Below the pieces are notes generated by a model, which did not search any database, had not been told where the DNA came from, and saw only the letters and a program-made list of their open reading frames with translations. The position numbers were made by a program, and so were the translations under genes. Shown here in pieces: positions 33,759 to 44,150 of a DNA stretch of 64,000 bases; position 1 is the stretch's first letter; the number at the start of each line of letters is the position of its first letter. The DNA comes from Hydrogenophaga sp. PAMC20947 (lineage in GTDB: Bacteria > Pseudomonadota > Gammaproteobacteria > Burkholderiales > Burkholderiaceae_C), in assembly GCF_004795855.1 (NCBI RefSeq), contig NZ_CP039252.1, positions 2,852,001-2,916,000 on the forward strand. Reading direction: 5' to 3'.

Positions 33759-36700
33759 GCCGAAACTCCCTGCAAGGCTGCCGCATCGGCACCGCGACGC
33801 CGGTCAAACCAGCGCCGAATCAACACATACAACACCGGCACAAACAACAAGCCCAGCACCGTGGCGCTCAACATGCCACCCAGCACACCCGTGCCAATGG
33901 CCCGACGGCTGCCCGAGCCGGCGCCGGTGGACAAGGCCAGCGGCAACACACCAAACATGAAGGCCAGCGAGGTCATCAGAATGGGCCGCAGCCGCAGCTT
34001 CACAGCATCCAGCGTGGCGGCCACGAGGGTCTCGCCCTGGGCCTGCAACTGCTGCGCGTACTCCACGATCAGGATGGCGTTCTTGGCCGACAGCCCCACC
34101 GTGGTGAGCAGGCCAATCTGGAAATACACATCGTTGGACAAACCCGCCAACCAGGTCGCCGACACCGCTCCGATGACACCCATGGGCACCACCAGCATCA
34201 CCGCGAACGGCACCGACCAGCTCTCGTACAACGCAGCCAGACACAGGAACACAAACAGGATGGACAGGGCATAAAGTGCGGGCGCCTGGGAACCCGACAA
34301 GCGCTCCTGGTAGGACTGCCCCGACCATTCAAATCCAATGCCTTGTCCCACGTCTTGATTCAGTTTCGAGATGATTTCCTCGGCCGCGTCCATGGCGTCA
34401 CCCGAACTGGCGTTCTCGGTCGGTGAGCCCACGATTTCGTAAGACGACAGGCCGTTGTAGCGCTCCAGCTTCGAGGGGCCGCTGCTCCAGTCCACCGAGG
34501 CAAATGTCGACAGCGGCACCATGTCGCCCGCGCGGTTGCGCACCTGCCAGCGCAAGACGTCCTCAGGCTGCATGCGGTAAACCGCATCGCCTTGCATGTA
34601 CACCTTTTTCACACGCGAGGCGTTGATGAAATCGTTGATGTAGGTGCCGCCCAGCGCCGAAGACAAGGTGGCGTTGATGTCTGCGGTGCTCAAACCCAGG
34701 GCCGATGCCTTGTGGTCATCGATGCTCACCTGCAGCTGCGGCGAGGCCGGCACCCCACTGGCGCGCACCCCGGTGACGCGCTCATCCTGGCCGGCCAGCT
34801 CGATGAAACGGTCGCGTGCAGTTTGCAAAGTTTCCTGGCCCAGTCCGCCCAGGTCCTGCAACTGCAGGGTGAAGCCGGCATTGCTGCCCAGTCCGCGCAC
34901 GGCGGGTGGCAATGCCACAAAAACCCGCGCATCGCGCGTCTTGGAGAGCTCGCGGTTGAACCGCTGAGCCAGCGCACCGGCGCTCTGCCCGCTGCCACCG
35001 CGCTCACTCCAGTTCTTGAGGCGGATGAACATGTTGCCAATGGCCTGATCACCCCCCCGGCCGCGCAGCGCAATGAAACCCGCCACCTCGGGTTGTTTGC
35101 CCAGATAGGCTTCAACATCTTTCAAGACGGCAGCCGTGCGGGAGTCCGTAGCGCCCGAAGGCAACTGCACCGTGAGCGACAGCAAACCCTGGTCTTCATC
35201 GGGCAGAAACGATGTGGGCAAGCGGGTAAAGCCGTAGGCCAGACCCGCCACCAGCAAGGCGTAAATCACCATCATGCGCCCGCCCCGGTTCAAGGTCTTG
35301 GAGACCACGTTGCGGTAGCCTTCGCTGCTCTTCAGAAACCCGGTGTTGAACGCCGAGAAGAAGCTCCCCAGTGGCCCTTTGATTTTGGCGTGACCGGCGG
35401 GCGGCAACAGCGAGGCGCACAAGGCGGGCGTCAGCGTCAAGGCCACCAGCACACTCAAGACCATGGCCGAGACGATGGTGATACTGAACTGGCGGTAGAT
35501 CACGCCGGTGGACCCGGTGAAAAACGCCATGGGAACGAACACCGCCGACAACACCAGGGTGATGCCCACCAACGCAGGCGTGATCTGGTCCATGCTTTTG
35601 CGCGTGGCTTCGCGGGGCGACAGGCCCTCTTCAGAAATCAGGCGCTCCACGTTTTCCACCACCACGATGGCATCGTCCACCAGCAAGCCAATGGCCAGCA
35701 CCATGCCGAACATGGTGAGCGTGTTGATCGAATAGCCAAACACCTGAAGCACACCAATGGTGCCCAGCAACACCACCGGCACGGCAATCGCCGGGATCAA
35801 GGTGGCGCGCAGGTTCTGCATGAACAGCGCCATGATCAACACCACCAGCAACATCGCCTCGGCCAGGGCCTTGACCACCTCTTCAATGGAGACCTGTACA
35901 AAAGGCGTGGTGTCGTAGCCGATCTCGGCCTTGATCTGATCGGGGAAAAATGGCGCGAGCTGCGCCAGCTTGGCCTTCACCGCAGCCGACACCGCCAACG
36001 CATTCGAGCCGGAGGCCAGGCGCACCCCCATGCCCGTCGTGGGCTTGCCGTTGTAAGCCCCCTGCACGGTGTAGCTCTCACTGCCCAGCTCGAGGCGGGC
36101 GACATCGCCCAGCGTGACCACCGAACCATCGCTGTTCGCCTTGAGGAACACTTGCTCAAATTCGGCCACGCTGCGCAACTTGCTGCGCGCGGTGATGGTG
36201 GCGTTCAGCTGCTGGCCTTCAACGGCAGGCAAAGACCCTAGCGCACCGGCAGACACCTGGGTGTTCTGCGAGGTCAGTGCAGCGCTGATGTCGCTGGGCA
36301 TCAACGCATACTTTTCCAGAAGCGTCGGGTTCAACCAGATGCGCATGGCGTAGCCGGAACCCAGCGTCACCACCTCGCCCACCCCGTTGATGCGGCTGAT
36401 CTGGTCCACCAGACTCGACGCCACGTAGTCGCCGATGTCGGACGAAGTGATCTTGGGATCGTCAGACGTCAGGCTGGCGATCAACAGAAAGTCCACCCCA
36501 GTCTTGGTCACCGTGACCCCCTGGTTTTGCACAGCCTGGGGCAGTTGCGTCATGGCCTGCTCCAGCTTGTTCTGTACCTGCATCTGCGCCACATCGGGAT
36601 CGGTGCCCGAGATGAAGCTGAGCGACACGGTGGCACTGCCGGTGGAGCTGGAAGACGAGGACATGCTTTGCAACCCGTCGAGCCCGGTCATGCGCTGCTC

Positions 36701-36895
36701 GATGACCTGGGTCACAGAATCTTCCACCGTCTGGGCCGAAGCGCCGCTGTAGTTGGCCTGCACCCGGATGCTGGTGGGAGCGATATCGGGATACTGCTCC
36801 AGCGGCAGCGTGAGCATGGCGAGTGCGCCAGCGAGCATGATCGCAATGGCGATCACCCAGGCAAAAATCGGTCGGTCAATGAAGAAGCGGGCCAT
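33755..36895 (-). CDS. RND multidrug efflux pump, HAE-1 (AcrB/MexB-like) family
   Basis: 1046 residues from the ATG at 36895 (MARFFIDRPIFAWVIAIAI). HAE-1 signatures: FFIDRPIFAWV, GIGLLVDDAIVVVENVER-type proton-relay aspartates (GLLVDDAIVVVENVER), VQVSIEEVVKALAEAMLLV and TVGLSAKNAILIVEYA. Twelve membrane helices and two large periplasmic loops are expected. It exports hydrophobic drugs, bile salts or aromatic compounds by proton antiport. The operon is divergent from baeSR, as expected if BaeR controls it. Confidence 0.95.
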   Translation of the reverse strand: MARFFIDRPIFAWVIAIAIMLAGALAMLTLPLEQYPDIAPTSIRVQANYSGASAQTVEDSVTQVIEQRMTGLDGLQSMSSSSSSTGSATVSLSFISGTDPDVAQMQVQNKLEQAMTQLPQAVQNQGVTVTKTGVDFLLIASLTSDDPKITSSDIGDYVASSLVDQISRINGVGEVVTLGSGYAMRIWLNPTLLEKYALMPSDISAALTSQNTQVSAGALGSLPAVEGQQLNATITARSKLRSVAEFEQVFLKANSDGSVVTLGDVARLELGSESYTVQGAYNGKPTTGMGVRLASGSNALAVSAAVKAKLAQLAPFFPDQIKAEIGYDTTPFVQVSIEEVVKALAEAMLLVVLIMALFMQNLRATLIPAIAVPVVLLGTIGVLQVFGYSINTLTMFGMVLAIGLLVDDAIVVVENVERLISEEGLSPREATRKSMDQITPALVGITLVLSAVFVPMAFFTGSTGVIYRQFSITIVSAMVLSVLVALTLTPALCASLLPPAGHAKIKGPLGSFFSAFNTGFLKSSEGYRNVVSKTLNRGGRMMVIYALLVAGLAYGFTRLPTSFLPDEDQGLLSLTVQLPSGATDSRTAAVLKDVEAYLGKQPEVAGFIALRGRGGDQAIGNMFIRLKNWSERGGSGQSAGALAQRFNRELSKTRDARVFVALPPAVRGLGSNAGFTLQLQDLGGLGQETLQTARDRFIELAGQDERVTGVRASGVPASPQLQVSIDDHKASALGLSTADINATLSSALGGTYINDFINASRVKKVYMQGDAVYRMQPEDVLRWQVRNRAGDMVPLSTFASVDWSSGPSKLERYNGLSSYEIVGSPTENASSGDAMDAAEEIISKLNQDVGQGIGFEWSGQSYQERLSGSQAPALYALSILFVFLCLAALYESWSVPFAVMLVVPMGVIGAVSATWLAGLSNDVYFQIGLLTTVGLSAKNAILIVEYAQQLQAQGETLVAATLDAVKLRLRPILMTSLAFMFGVLPLALSTGAGSGSRRAIGTGVLGGMLSATVLGLLFVPVLYVLIRRWFDRRRGADAAALQGVSA

Positions 36896-36908
36896 GGGTG
36901 CGTTCCAG

Positions 36909-38138
36909 TCAGTGAGCAGCGGCAGGAGCAGCAGGCGCCGCAACAGGCGCGGCATCGGCCTTGGCAGCCCCCATGGGCACGGCATGAACAATCTGGCCGT
37001 TCTTGACCTTGGCCACACCTTCCACCACCAGCCGGTCGCCCGACTTCAAACCCTCGGTCACACGCCACTGGCCGTTGACAGCCGCTGCGGTTTTTACCGC
37101 CCGCTTCTCGATCGATCCGTCTTCCTTCACCACCATGGCACTGGCGTCGCCCCGCGCATTGCGGGTCACCCCCGCCTGGGGCACCAGAATCGCATCAGGG
37201 TCCACCGCCTGGTTCAGACTCACCCGCACATACATGCCGGGCAGCAGCAGGCCGTCGGGGTTGGGCACCTGGGCACGCAAGGTCATGGCACCCGAGCTGG
37301 CGTCCACGGCCACGCCCTGCACCTGCAAGACACCGTCGTGTTCATAACGCGAGCCGTCTTCCAGCGTCAGGCCCACAGCGGTTTCACCTTTTTCCAGTGC
37401 ACCGCTGTCGAGCTGCCTGCGCAGGCGCAGCCAGTCGGCGCTGCTCTGCGCCACATCCACCCAGATCGGGTCGAGCTGCTGCACCGTGGTGAGCGCGGTG
37501 GTCTGGTTGGCCGTCACCAGGGAGCCCCGGGTGACGGTGGAGGTGTCAACCCGGCCCGCGATCGGCGCCACGATGCGCGTGCGGTCCAGGTCGACCTGGG
37601 CATTGACCTGCGTGGCCTTTGCGGCCTGCACCTCGGCCCGAGCCTGCAGCAAGGCGGCCTGGGCATCTTCATTGTCCTGAGGCGTGCTCACCTCGGCCTT
37701 GAGCAAGGCCGCCTGGCGGGCGGCTTTCATCTCGGCTGCCGAGAGCGTGGCCTGGGCCTTGGCGACATTGGCCTGGGCCACGCGCAAGGCGGCTTCGGCA
37801 CTGGTGCTGTCCAGCTGGTACAGCGCTTGGCCCGCCTTGACCAGGCTGCCTTCTTTGAACAGGCGCTCGCGCACCAGCGCCGTCACCTGGGGCCGCACCT
37901 CGGCCGACAGGGCGGCCACCGTGCGCCCGGCCAGCTCGGTCTCCAGCGCCAAAGGTTGCGACACCACCGTCACCACCCCCACCTCCACAGCGGGGGGTGC
38001 CGCACCGGCACCGTCGGCTTTGCCATCGGAACACCCGGCCAGCACCAGGGCAAGGCCCACACACCACAGCGTTGGCCGGGCAAAGGGGACGGGGATTCGT
38101 GGCCCGGGTTGAGATACCCGGTGGGTAGAGGCGGTCAT
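36909..38138 (-). CDS. RND efflux periplasmic adaptor (MFP) lipoprotein
   Basis: 409 residues from the ATG at 38138, chosen because AGGAA lies 5-6 nt upstream. The lipobox LALVLAGCSDGK anchors it to the inner membrane. A biotinyl-lipoyl half (LVRERLFKEGSLVKAGQALYQ start LVRERLFKEGSL), a coiled-coil hairpin (residues 100-170, Ala-rich), IVAPIAGRVDTSTVTRGSLV and a beta-barrel follow, as in AcrA/MexA. It bridges pump and channel. First gene of the efflux operon. Confidence 0.93.
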   Translation of the reverse strand: MTASTHRVSQPGPRIPVPFARPTLWCVGLALVLAGCSDGKADGAGAAPPAVEVGVVTVVSQPLALETELAGRTVAALSAEVRPQVTALVRERLFKEGSLVKAGQALYQLDSTSAEAALRVAQANVAKAQATLSAAEMKAARQAALLKAEVSTPQDNEDAQAALLQARAEVQAAKATQVNAQVDLDRTRIVAPIAGRVDTSTVTRGSLVTANQTTALTTVQQLDPIWVDVAQSSADWLRLRRQLDSGALEKGETAVGLTLEDGSRYEHDGVLQVQGVAVDASSGAMTLRAQVPNPDGLLLPGMYVRVSLNQAVDPDAILVPQAGVTRNARGDASAMVVKEDGSIEKRAVKTAAAVNGQWRVTEGLKSGDRLVVEGVAKVKNGQIVHAVPMGAAKADAAPVAAPAAPAAAH

Positions 38139-38275
38139 GGGGGTTCCTGCGTTCATTCTGAATAACTGCACAAATGGTGCGGTGCAAATATGCAGGGAAA
38201 TTGAAGACCCTCTGGCTCTGAGGTGCCATGGAACCCGGGCTTGGCGACACCGCAGGTGATCGGTTCCAATGCGCT

Positions 38276-39673
38276 ATGCGTTTAGGTATGTCCACCCGCC
38301 TCTTTCTCGCCGTTCTGGCCACATCCGCACTGGCCATCGTGCTGGTGGGGGTGGCCACGCGCCTGAACTTTGAACGGGGGTTTCTGGGCTACCTCAACGA
38401 TCTGTCCACCGAGCGCATGGCCGTGGCACAGCCCCGGCTGGAGCGTGCCTACCTGGAGCACGGCAACTGGGATTTTTTGCGCGAGAACCCCAAGAGCTGG
38501 CACAAGATGCTGCGTCCGCAACCCGAGGACGATCTGCGCGCGCAATCGGTGACCAGCAACATTCTGACTTCCGATCTCACCGGCGCCATGTTGCGCATGA
38601 GCTTGCTGGACCGCCAGAAACAGTGGGTGGGGGGCTTCCCCAGCACGGGCAAGGAAGTGGTGCAAGTGCCGATTCGTGCCCGAGGCGAAACCGTGGGCTG
38701 GTTGACCATGGCCCCGTTTGAATCGGTTGCCGACGGCGGCGACCAGCGATTTCAACAAGGCCAGGCCAAAACCACCGTGGCCATCGCCATCCTGGCCCTG
38801 GGGCTCTCAGCCTTGATTGCGTGGTGGGTCGCTCGCTCCCTGCTCGCGCCCGTTCGCCGCGTGGCCGCCGCCACCCACCGGCTCGCCGCCGGCCACCACG
38901 ACGTCCGCGTGCCGGTGGACAGCCAAGACGAGGTGGGCCAGCTCGCCCGTGATTTCAACCACCTGGCCTTGACCCTGGGGCGCAATGAAAGCCTGCGGCG
39001 CGAATTCATGGCCGACGTGTCGCACGAATTGCGCACCCCCTTGGGCATTCTCAAAGGCGAGCTGGAAGCGCTGGAAGACGGCATCATGCCGTTGAACGGC
39101 GAGTCCGTGGCTTCCCTGCAAGCCGAAGTGGCCCGCATCGGCGGCTTGGTCGAAGACTTGCACGAACTCGCCCTGTCCGATGCCGGGGCCTTGAGCTACC
39201 GCCAGGAGCCCCTGGATCTGGTGCCTTTGCTGCAGCGCGCCGCACAAGCCCACCAGGGTCGCATGCACGCCGCCGGACTGGCGCTGAACCTGTCGCGGCT
39301 TCCGCCGAGCGCCATGGTGTCCGGCGATGCCGCGCGTTTGCACCAACTCATGGACAACCTGTTCGAAAACTGCAGGCGCTATACCGATGCACCCGGCACG
39401 GTCCAGATCACGCTCGAAGGCACCCCCGGCGAATGGCAACTGGCGATCGAAGACAGCGCGCCCGGCGTGCCCGCAGCGATGCAGGACCAGCTCTTTGACC
39501 GCTTTTTCCGGGTCGATGGCTCGCGCAGCCGCGCCACAGGCGGATCCGGGCTGGGGCTCGCGATTTGCAGCAACATCGTGCAGGCCCACGGCGGCCACAT
39601 CACCGCACGCGCGTCGGCCTTGGGTGGCGTGTGTATTTCGGTTCAACTGCCCCGGGAAGCCCCATCCACATGA
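38276..39673 (+). CDS. baeS: Sensor histidine kinase BaeS-like
   Basis: 465 residues from 38276 (38288, MSTRLF, is an alternative; TTTAGG precedes it). Homology to E. coli BaeS is visible along the whole chain: [89 protein letters not shown] and GGSGLGLAI. Two membrane helices flank a periplasmic sensor domain, then HAMP, HisKA, HATPase. It detects envelope stress or antimicrobial compounds. The RND operon is divergent and probably its target. It overlaps baeR by 4 nt. Confidence 0.9.
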   Translation: MRLGMSTRLFLAVLATSALAIVLVGVATRLNFERGFLGYLNDLSTERMAVAQPRLERAYLEHGNWDFLRENPKSWHKMLRPQPEDDLRAQSVTSNILTSDLTGAMLRMSLLDRQKQWVGGFPSTGKEVVQVPIRARGETVGWLTMAPFESVADGGDQRFQQGQAKTTVAIAILALGLSALIAWWVARSLLAPVRRVAAATHRLAAGHHDVRVPVDSQDEVGQLARDFNHLALTLGRNESLRREFMADVSHELRTPLGILKGELEALEDGIMPLNGESVASLQAEVARIGGLVEDLHELALSDAGALSYRQEPLDLVPLLQRAAQAHQGRMHAAGLALNLSRLPPSAMVSGDAARLHQLMDNLFENCRRYTDAPGTVQITLEGTPGEWQLAIEDSAPGVPAAMQDQLFDRFFRVDGSRSRATGGSGLGLAICSNIVQAHGGHITARASALGGVCISVQLPREAPST

Positions 39674-40365
39674 CCACGGTTCTGATCGTCGAAGACGAGC
39701 CCAAGCTCGCCACGCTGCTGGCCAACTATCTGCGCGCAGCGGAACTGGAGCCGCATCTGGTCTCTGATGGGGCTCTGGCGGTCCAGGCGGTTCACGATCT
39801 CCAACCGTCCATCATCCTGCTCGACCTGATGCTGCCTGGCCGCGATGGCGTCGACATTTGCAAAGAAGTGCGCCTCTTCAGCCGCGCGCCCATCATCATG
39901 CTCACCGCGCGGGTGGAAGAAGTGGACCGCTTGCTCGGGCTGGAAATCGGGGCCGATGATTACCTCTGCAAACCCTACAGCCCGAGGGAAGTGGTGGCGC
40001 GGGTGAAGGCCCAGCTCCGGCGTTCACAATGGCACGCAACCCAGGGGCGCCCAGACAGCCCTGTATCCGAGGCGCCATTGCGCATCGACGAATCGGCCTG
40101 TCGGGCGAGTTGGGGCCACCACGACCTGGATCTGACAACCGCGGAGCTTCGGTTGTTGGGAACGTTGGCCAGGCACCCAGGCCGGGTTTTTTCCAGAGAC
40201 CAGCTGCTGGAGCACCTGCATGACGACGGCCGGGCCGTCACCGACCGCGCCATCGACAGCCACATTCGCAACATTCGAAGAAAGCTCGAACAAGCCAGCG
40301 AGGGCGACAGCCCCATTCGCTCGGTCTATGGTGTGGGTTACGCCTACGAATGGCTGGCGCCCTGA
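39670..40365 (+). CDS. baeR: Response regulator BaeR-like
   Basis: 231 residues from the ATG at 39670, overlapping the baeS stop. Receiver: [78 protein letters not shown], all close to E. coli BaeR. The winged-helix part contains [31 protein letters not shown] and [18 protein letters not shown], then VYGVGYAYE. It likely activates the divergent RND efflux operon. Confidence 0.92.
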   Translation: MTTVLIVEDEPKLATLLANYLRAAELEPHLVSDGALAVQAVHDLQPSIILLDLMLPGRDGVDICKEVRLFSRAPIIMLTARVEEVDRLLGLEIGADDYLCKPYSPREVVARVKAQLRRSQWHATQGRPDSPVSEAPLRIDESACRASWGHHDLDLTTAELRLLGTLARHPGRVFSRDQLLEHLHDDGRAVTDRAIDSHIRNIRRKLEQASEGDSPIRSVYGVGYAYEWLAP

Positions 40366-40424
40366 AGGCCAGCCTGAATGAAACGGGCGCAAGGCCCTGG
40401 TGCGGGCCGGCATGCGACCCATGA

Positions 40425-42185
40425 ATGGACTTCGTTTCCATTGCTACATTAGACAGCGCTATCCACGCCGCACCTCTTCAAGACAATGTCATGCTGACCG
40501 TTCTCCAATCGGGCGCCCTCCTCGGCGGCATCGGCCTCTTTCTGCTCGGCATGTGGCTGATGACCGAAGGGCTTCGCCTGGCCTCGGGCTCCGCCCTGCG
40601 GGAAGTACTGGCGCGGTCCACCCGGACACGTTGGCGCGCGCTCGGGAGCGGCATCATGCTCACGGCTGTGGTTCAGTCATCGAGTGCCGTGACCGTGGCG
40701 GCGATCGGTTTTGTCAATGCCGGCCTGCTGACACTGGGGCAGGTCCTGTGGGTGCTGTTCGGCTCCAACGTGGGCACAACCATCACTGGCTGGCTGGTGG
40801 CCCTGCTGGGCCTGAAGATCAAGATCGACCTGCTGGCGATGCCGCTCATTGGCCTGGGCATGCTGCTGCGCCTGACGGGTGGCAATGCGCGGCGCGGCAG
40901 CATCGGGCTGGCACTGGCAGGATTTGGCGTGCTGTTCCTCGGCATCGACGTGTTGCGCACAGCGTTCACCGATCTGTCGGCGGGCATCACTTTCCCGCAA
41001 ATCGAGGGCTTCTGGGGCATGGTCGCGCATGTGCTGGTCGGCGCACTGCTCACCCTGCTGATGCAATCCTCCAGCGCGGCCACCGCACTGACACTCACGG
41101 CTGCGCAAGGTGGGCTTCTGGGGCTGGAAGCGGCCGCTGCCGTGGTGATCGGCTCCAACATCGGCACGACTGGAACAGCACTCATCGCAGCCATAGGCGC
41201 CACCGCCAACGCGCGCCGCGCGGCCGCCGCTCACGTGTTGTTCAACCTGATGACCGGTGGCGTCGCCTTCCTGACGCTGCCATGGCTTCTGCACGCAACA
41301 CAATGGTTTGGTGGCTGGATCGGTGCACCAGCAGACATCGCCACGGCCCTGGCGCTGTTCCACACCGTGTTCAACTTGCTCGGTGTTCTGCTGATGTGGC
41401 CACTCAGCGACCGCCTGGCGGTATTTCTGCAAGCGCGCTTTCGCTCTGCCGAAGAAGACGAGTCGCGGGCGCGCTACCTCGACACCTCCACCGCTGCCCT
41501 GCCCGCCCTGGCCATCGATGCCCTGAACCGGGAGGTTGCCCGGTACGGAAACATAGCCTTGCGGGCGGCATGCAACGTGGCGCTGCTGCGCACCACGCCC
41601 TCGCGCGAACTGCCACGCGCCCAGCGCACGCTGGCCGCACTGGATTCGAACATCGACGCTTTTGTCATTCAGCTGAACCGGGCAGCGATGACGCAGGAGA
41701 CTGCGTTGCGCCTGGCCAAGGTATTGCGGCGCTCCGACTACTACACCAGCGTGGTGGAACAACTGCCGGCCATCGCTGCTGCCACGGAGAATCTTCCTGC
41801 ACACCTCTTGAACTCTGGCCATTCGATCGTGACCACGGTGGGCCGCCTGCGGGAGGCCGCTGTGGCGCTTTTGCAGCGCCTCGCCTCACAAGACGACGCT
41901 GAAGGCGAAGCAGCGACCAGCAGCGACACCAGCGCCGCTGTAGGAACAGAAACAACCACAAGCACGGACCCGATCGCCAACGCAGAAGCGGACGCGGACA
42001 CGTGGGAAATGCACTACCAGCAGGTCAAGGCGGCCTTGCTCGAGGCCGGCGCACTGGGCACGCTGGCCCCAGCTTCCATGGAACTGCTGCTCCGCTCCAA
42101 CAGTGCGCTGCGCCGCACCGTGCAGCAAGCACTGAAGGCCAGCAAAGTATCCATCATTGACGACAGCCCATTGAACGGCGCTTAG
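40425..42185 (+). CDS. Na/Pi cotransporter family protein (NptA/PNaS type)
   Basis: 586 residues from 40425; an internal ATG at 40491 (MLTVLQSGALLGGIGLFLLG) begins closer to the conserved domain and may be the true start. The family's inverted QSSSA repeats are both present: TAVVQSSSAVTVAAIGFVNA and LMQSSSAATALTLTAAQGG, each near GSNVGTT or GSNIGTT. Eight or so membrane helices are followed by a cytosolic PhoU-like helical tail (residues 350-585) with an acidic/Thr-rich linker near the end. It imports phosphate or regulates phosphate homeostasis with sodium. Confidence 0.9.
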   Translation: MDFVSIATLDSAIHAAPLQDNVMLTVLQSGALLGGIGLFLLGMWLMTEGLRLASGSALREVLARSTRTRWRALGSGIMLTAVVQSSSAVTVAAIGFVNAGLLTLGQVLWVLFGSNVGTTITGWLVALLGLKIKIDLLAMPLIGLGMLLRLTGGNARRGSIGLALAGFGVLFLGIDVLRTAFTDLSAGITFPQIEGFWGMVAHVLVGALLTLLMQSSSAATALTLTAAQGGLLGLEAAAAVVIGSNIGTTGTALIAAIGATANARRAAAAHVLFNLMTGGVAFLTLPWLLHATQWFGGWIGAPADIATALALFHTVFNLLGVLLMWPLSDRLAVFLQARFRSAEEDESRARYLDTSTAALPALAIDALNREVARYGNIALRAACNVALLRTTPSRELPRAQRTLAALDSNIDAFVIQLNRAAMTQETALRLAKVLRRSDYYTSVVEQLPAIAAATENLPAHLLNSGHSIVTTVGRLREAAVALLQRLASQDDAEGEAATSSDTSAAVGTETTTSTDPIANAEADADTWEMHYQQVKAALLEAGALGTLAPASMELLLRSNSALRRTVQQALKASKVSIIDDSPLNGA

Positions 42186-42196
42186 CAGAGCCGCAG

Positions 42197-42229
42197 GCGC
42201 GTTCGTGAACTCGGTTCAAGCGCGCTTTA
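42197..42229 (+). terminator. Possible terminator of the Na/Pi cotransporter gene
   Basis: GCGCG (42197-42201) pairs with CGCGC (42221-42225) around a second small stem TGAAC-TCG-GTTCA, with a bulge, and is followed by TTT. It lies 12 nt past the stop codon. The imperfect stem and short T-run make this tentative. Confidence 0.35.
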
Positions 42230-42318
42230 GTGGCCCGCTGAAGGCAATGGGCTTTGCTTTCAGGCGCTGGCAGGCAAACCCTGGCGGAAAGTGCCCCATG
42301 CGGGGTGGCTCGCTGCGC

Positions 42319-42513
42319 TCACCGCGTGGACGTCACCGCCAATTGAATCGCTTCGCTGAGCACCCGGCGATCGCCCACGTGGTTGGCCAGTATCAAGACC
42401 AGCTTCGCCAGCAAGCGCTGTGCCTGGTCATCTGACAGGTCGCGTTGGGCGCCCACCAGCTCTTCGTAGAAACCATCGGGGTCTTCGATTTGGGTTGTGC
42501 GTATCAGTGCCAT
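42319..42513 (-). CDS. DUF2783 family small protein
   Basis: 64 residues from the ATG at 42513, with AAGGAGA 6 nt upstream. IEDPDGFYEELVGAQRDLSD and LLAKLVLILANHVGD match my recollection of the DUF2783 family, small proteins encoded beside FAD aromatic hydroxylases. Function unknown; possibly a stabilising subunit. It starts 1 nt before the hydroxylase stop, hence the end of the operon VOC-hydroxylase-DUF2783. Confidence 0.8.
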   Translation of the reverse strand: MALIRTTQIEDPDGFYEELVGAQRDLSDDQAQRLLAKLVLILANHVGDRRVLSEAIQLAVTSTR

Positions 42514-42514
42514 G

Positions 42515-44131
42515 TCATTCTCCTTTTTTGGCGATGCAACGCAGCAGTGCCGCCTTGATCTTGGGCACGTCAAAGCTGCGCCAGCGGGCCGCCACGTGCT
42601 GGTCGGGTCTGACAAGATAAACCGTCCCAGGTTGGCCGTCGTACCGCTGGGCCAGCAGGCCTTGGGTGTCCAGCAAATCGGTGCCCACGGTCAATACCCT
42701 GACATCAACCTCGCCCACGCGGACGCTGGTCACCGGTGCAGGCCCAAAACACAGCAAGACGAAGGAGCGCCCCAGCTGGTTGAGCAACCAGCCTGCTGCG
42801 CCGCCCACCTCGATGGGGGCATCGGCACAGTTGGTCCCCGGGCGCATCAAGCCCTTGAATGCGTGCTCCTCGGGCGTGTTCAGCGAAGAGTGCACGTAAG
42901 GCGTGGGTGTGGACAGCCGACCGCTGTTCACAAAGGCCCGTGCGAAAGGCTCACTGCGCGCCAGCTCCAGCACGGCATCGCGCAACGTTCGGCTGGTGGC
43001 GCTCTTGGGCGTGATGAAGTCGGTCGAACGCGTCGAATTGAGCAGGTTGTCGTCCGCTGCAAATGCACGCTCTTCATCGTAGGTGTCCATCAATGCGGCA
43101 GACGCCTGGCCGTCGAGCACCAGCTTGAGCTTCCAGACCAGGTTATCGATGTCTTGCACCCCCGTGTTGGCGCCCCGGGCGCCGAAAGGTGAAACCTGGT
43201 GCGCCGCATCGCCGGCGAACAGCACCCGTCCGTACCGCAGCTTGTCGATGCGTCGGCAGGCGAACTGGTAGACCGACACCCATTCGAGCTCAAATTCAAC
43301 GCCTTCGCCCAGCATGGCCTGAATACGGGGAATCACGTTTTCCGGCTTCTTTTCTTCGACAGGGTCGGCGTCCCAGCCGAGCTGGAAGTCGATGCGCCAG
43401 ACGTTGTCGCATTCCTTGTGAAGCAACACACTCTGGTTGCGGTGAAACGGCGGATCAAACCAGAACCAGCGCTCGGTGGGGAATTCCGCCTTCATGACCA
43501 CATCGGCGATCAGGAAGCGGTCCTGGAAGAACTGTCCGGTGAACTCACCCCCCACCATGCGACGGGTGTCGCTGTTGGCTCCGTCACAGGCGATCACCCA
43601 GTCGGCCTCCATGCGAAAGACCCCATCGGGCGTCTCCACGGTCAGCACGGCGTGATCCTCGTGCTGCGTCAGGCTGATGAGCTTGTGCATCCAGCGCAGG
43701 TCGACGTGCTCAAGCTTGTCGCATGCCTCGACCATGTACTCTTCAAGGTAGTACTGCTGCAAATTGATCATGGCGGGCATCTTGTGCCCTTCTTCGGGCA
43801 GCAAATCGAAGGCGTAGGCCAGCTCGCCTTCGACAAACACTTTGCCAACGTTCCAGCTCACGCCCTTCTTCACCATGCGCTCGCCGACGTTCAATCGGTC
43901 CAGGATCTCCAGCGCGCGTTTGGCGTAGCACACAGCGCGTGAGCCGATGCTCACCGTGTTGTTGTCGTCCAGCACAACGGCCGGAACACCGCGCGCGGCG
44001 CACTCAAGCGCCGCCGCCAGGCCGATCGGCCCAGCGCCAACAATCACCACCGGATGGCGACGCACCGTGCCCGAGCGCTGCTCGTCGCTTTGCCGGTAGG
44101 GAAATTCTGGGTAGCTATAGGTTTTCTGCAT
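42515..44131 (-). CDS. FAD-dependent aromatic hydroxylase, MhpA-like
   Basis: 538 residues from the ATG at 44131. Flavin monooxygenase motifs: VVIVGAGPIGLAAALEC (dinucleotide fold), DWVIACDGANSDTRR (DG motif) and VLFAGDAAHQVSPFGARGAN (GD motif). The longer, thioredoxin-like C-terminal part (residues 370-538) is typical of 3-(3-hydroxyphenyl)propionate hydroxylase-type enzymes. It uses NAD(P)H and O2 to hydroxylate a phenolic acid in the cytosol. The neighbours, a VOC dioxygenase-like protein and a MarR regulator, fit an aromatic pathway. The exact substrate is not visible. Confidence 0.88.
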   Translation of the reverse strand: MQKTYSYPEFPYRQSDEQRSGTVRRHPVVIVGAGPIGLAAALECAARGVPAVVLDDNNTVSIGSRAVCYAKRALEILDRLNVGERMVKKGVSWNVGKVFVEGELAYAFDLLPEEGHKMPAMINLQQYYLEEYMVEACDKLEHVDLRWMHKLISLTQHEDHAVLTVETPDGVFRMEADWVIACDGANSDTRRMVGGEFTGQFFQDRFLIADVVMKAEFPTERWFWFDPPFHRNQSVLLHKECDNVWRIDFQLGWDADPVEEKKPENVIPRIQAMLGEGVEFELEWVSVYQFACRRIDKLRYGRVLFAGDAAHQVSPFGARGANTGVQDIDNLVWKLKLVLDGQASAALMDTYDEERAFAADDNLLNSTRSTDFITPKSATSRTLRDAVLELARSEPFARAFVNSGRLSTPTPYVHSSLNTPEEHAFKGLMRPGTNCADAPIEVGGAAGWLLNQLGRSFVLLCFGPAPVTSVRVGEVDVRVLTVGTDLLDTQGLLAQRYDGQPGTVYLVRPDQHVAARWRSFDVPKIKAALLRCIAKKGE

Positions 44132-44150
44132 GTGTGTTTTCCCCCGGGGC

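Noticed and set aside
34592..36241. 549-codon open frame on the plus strand
   Set aside because: It is antisense to the RND pump, whose motifs and length are complete on the minus strand. Such long shadow frames come from GC-rich third positions.
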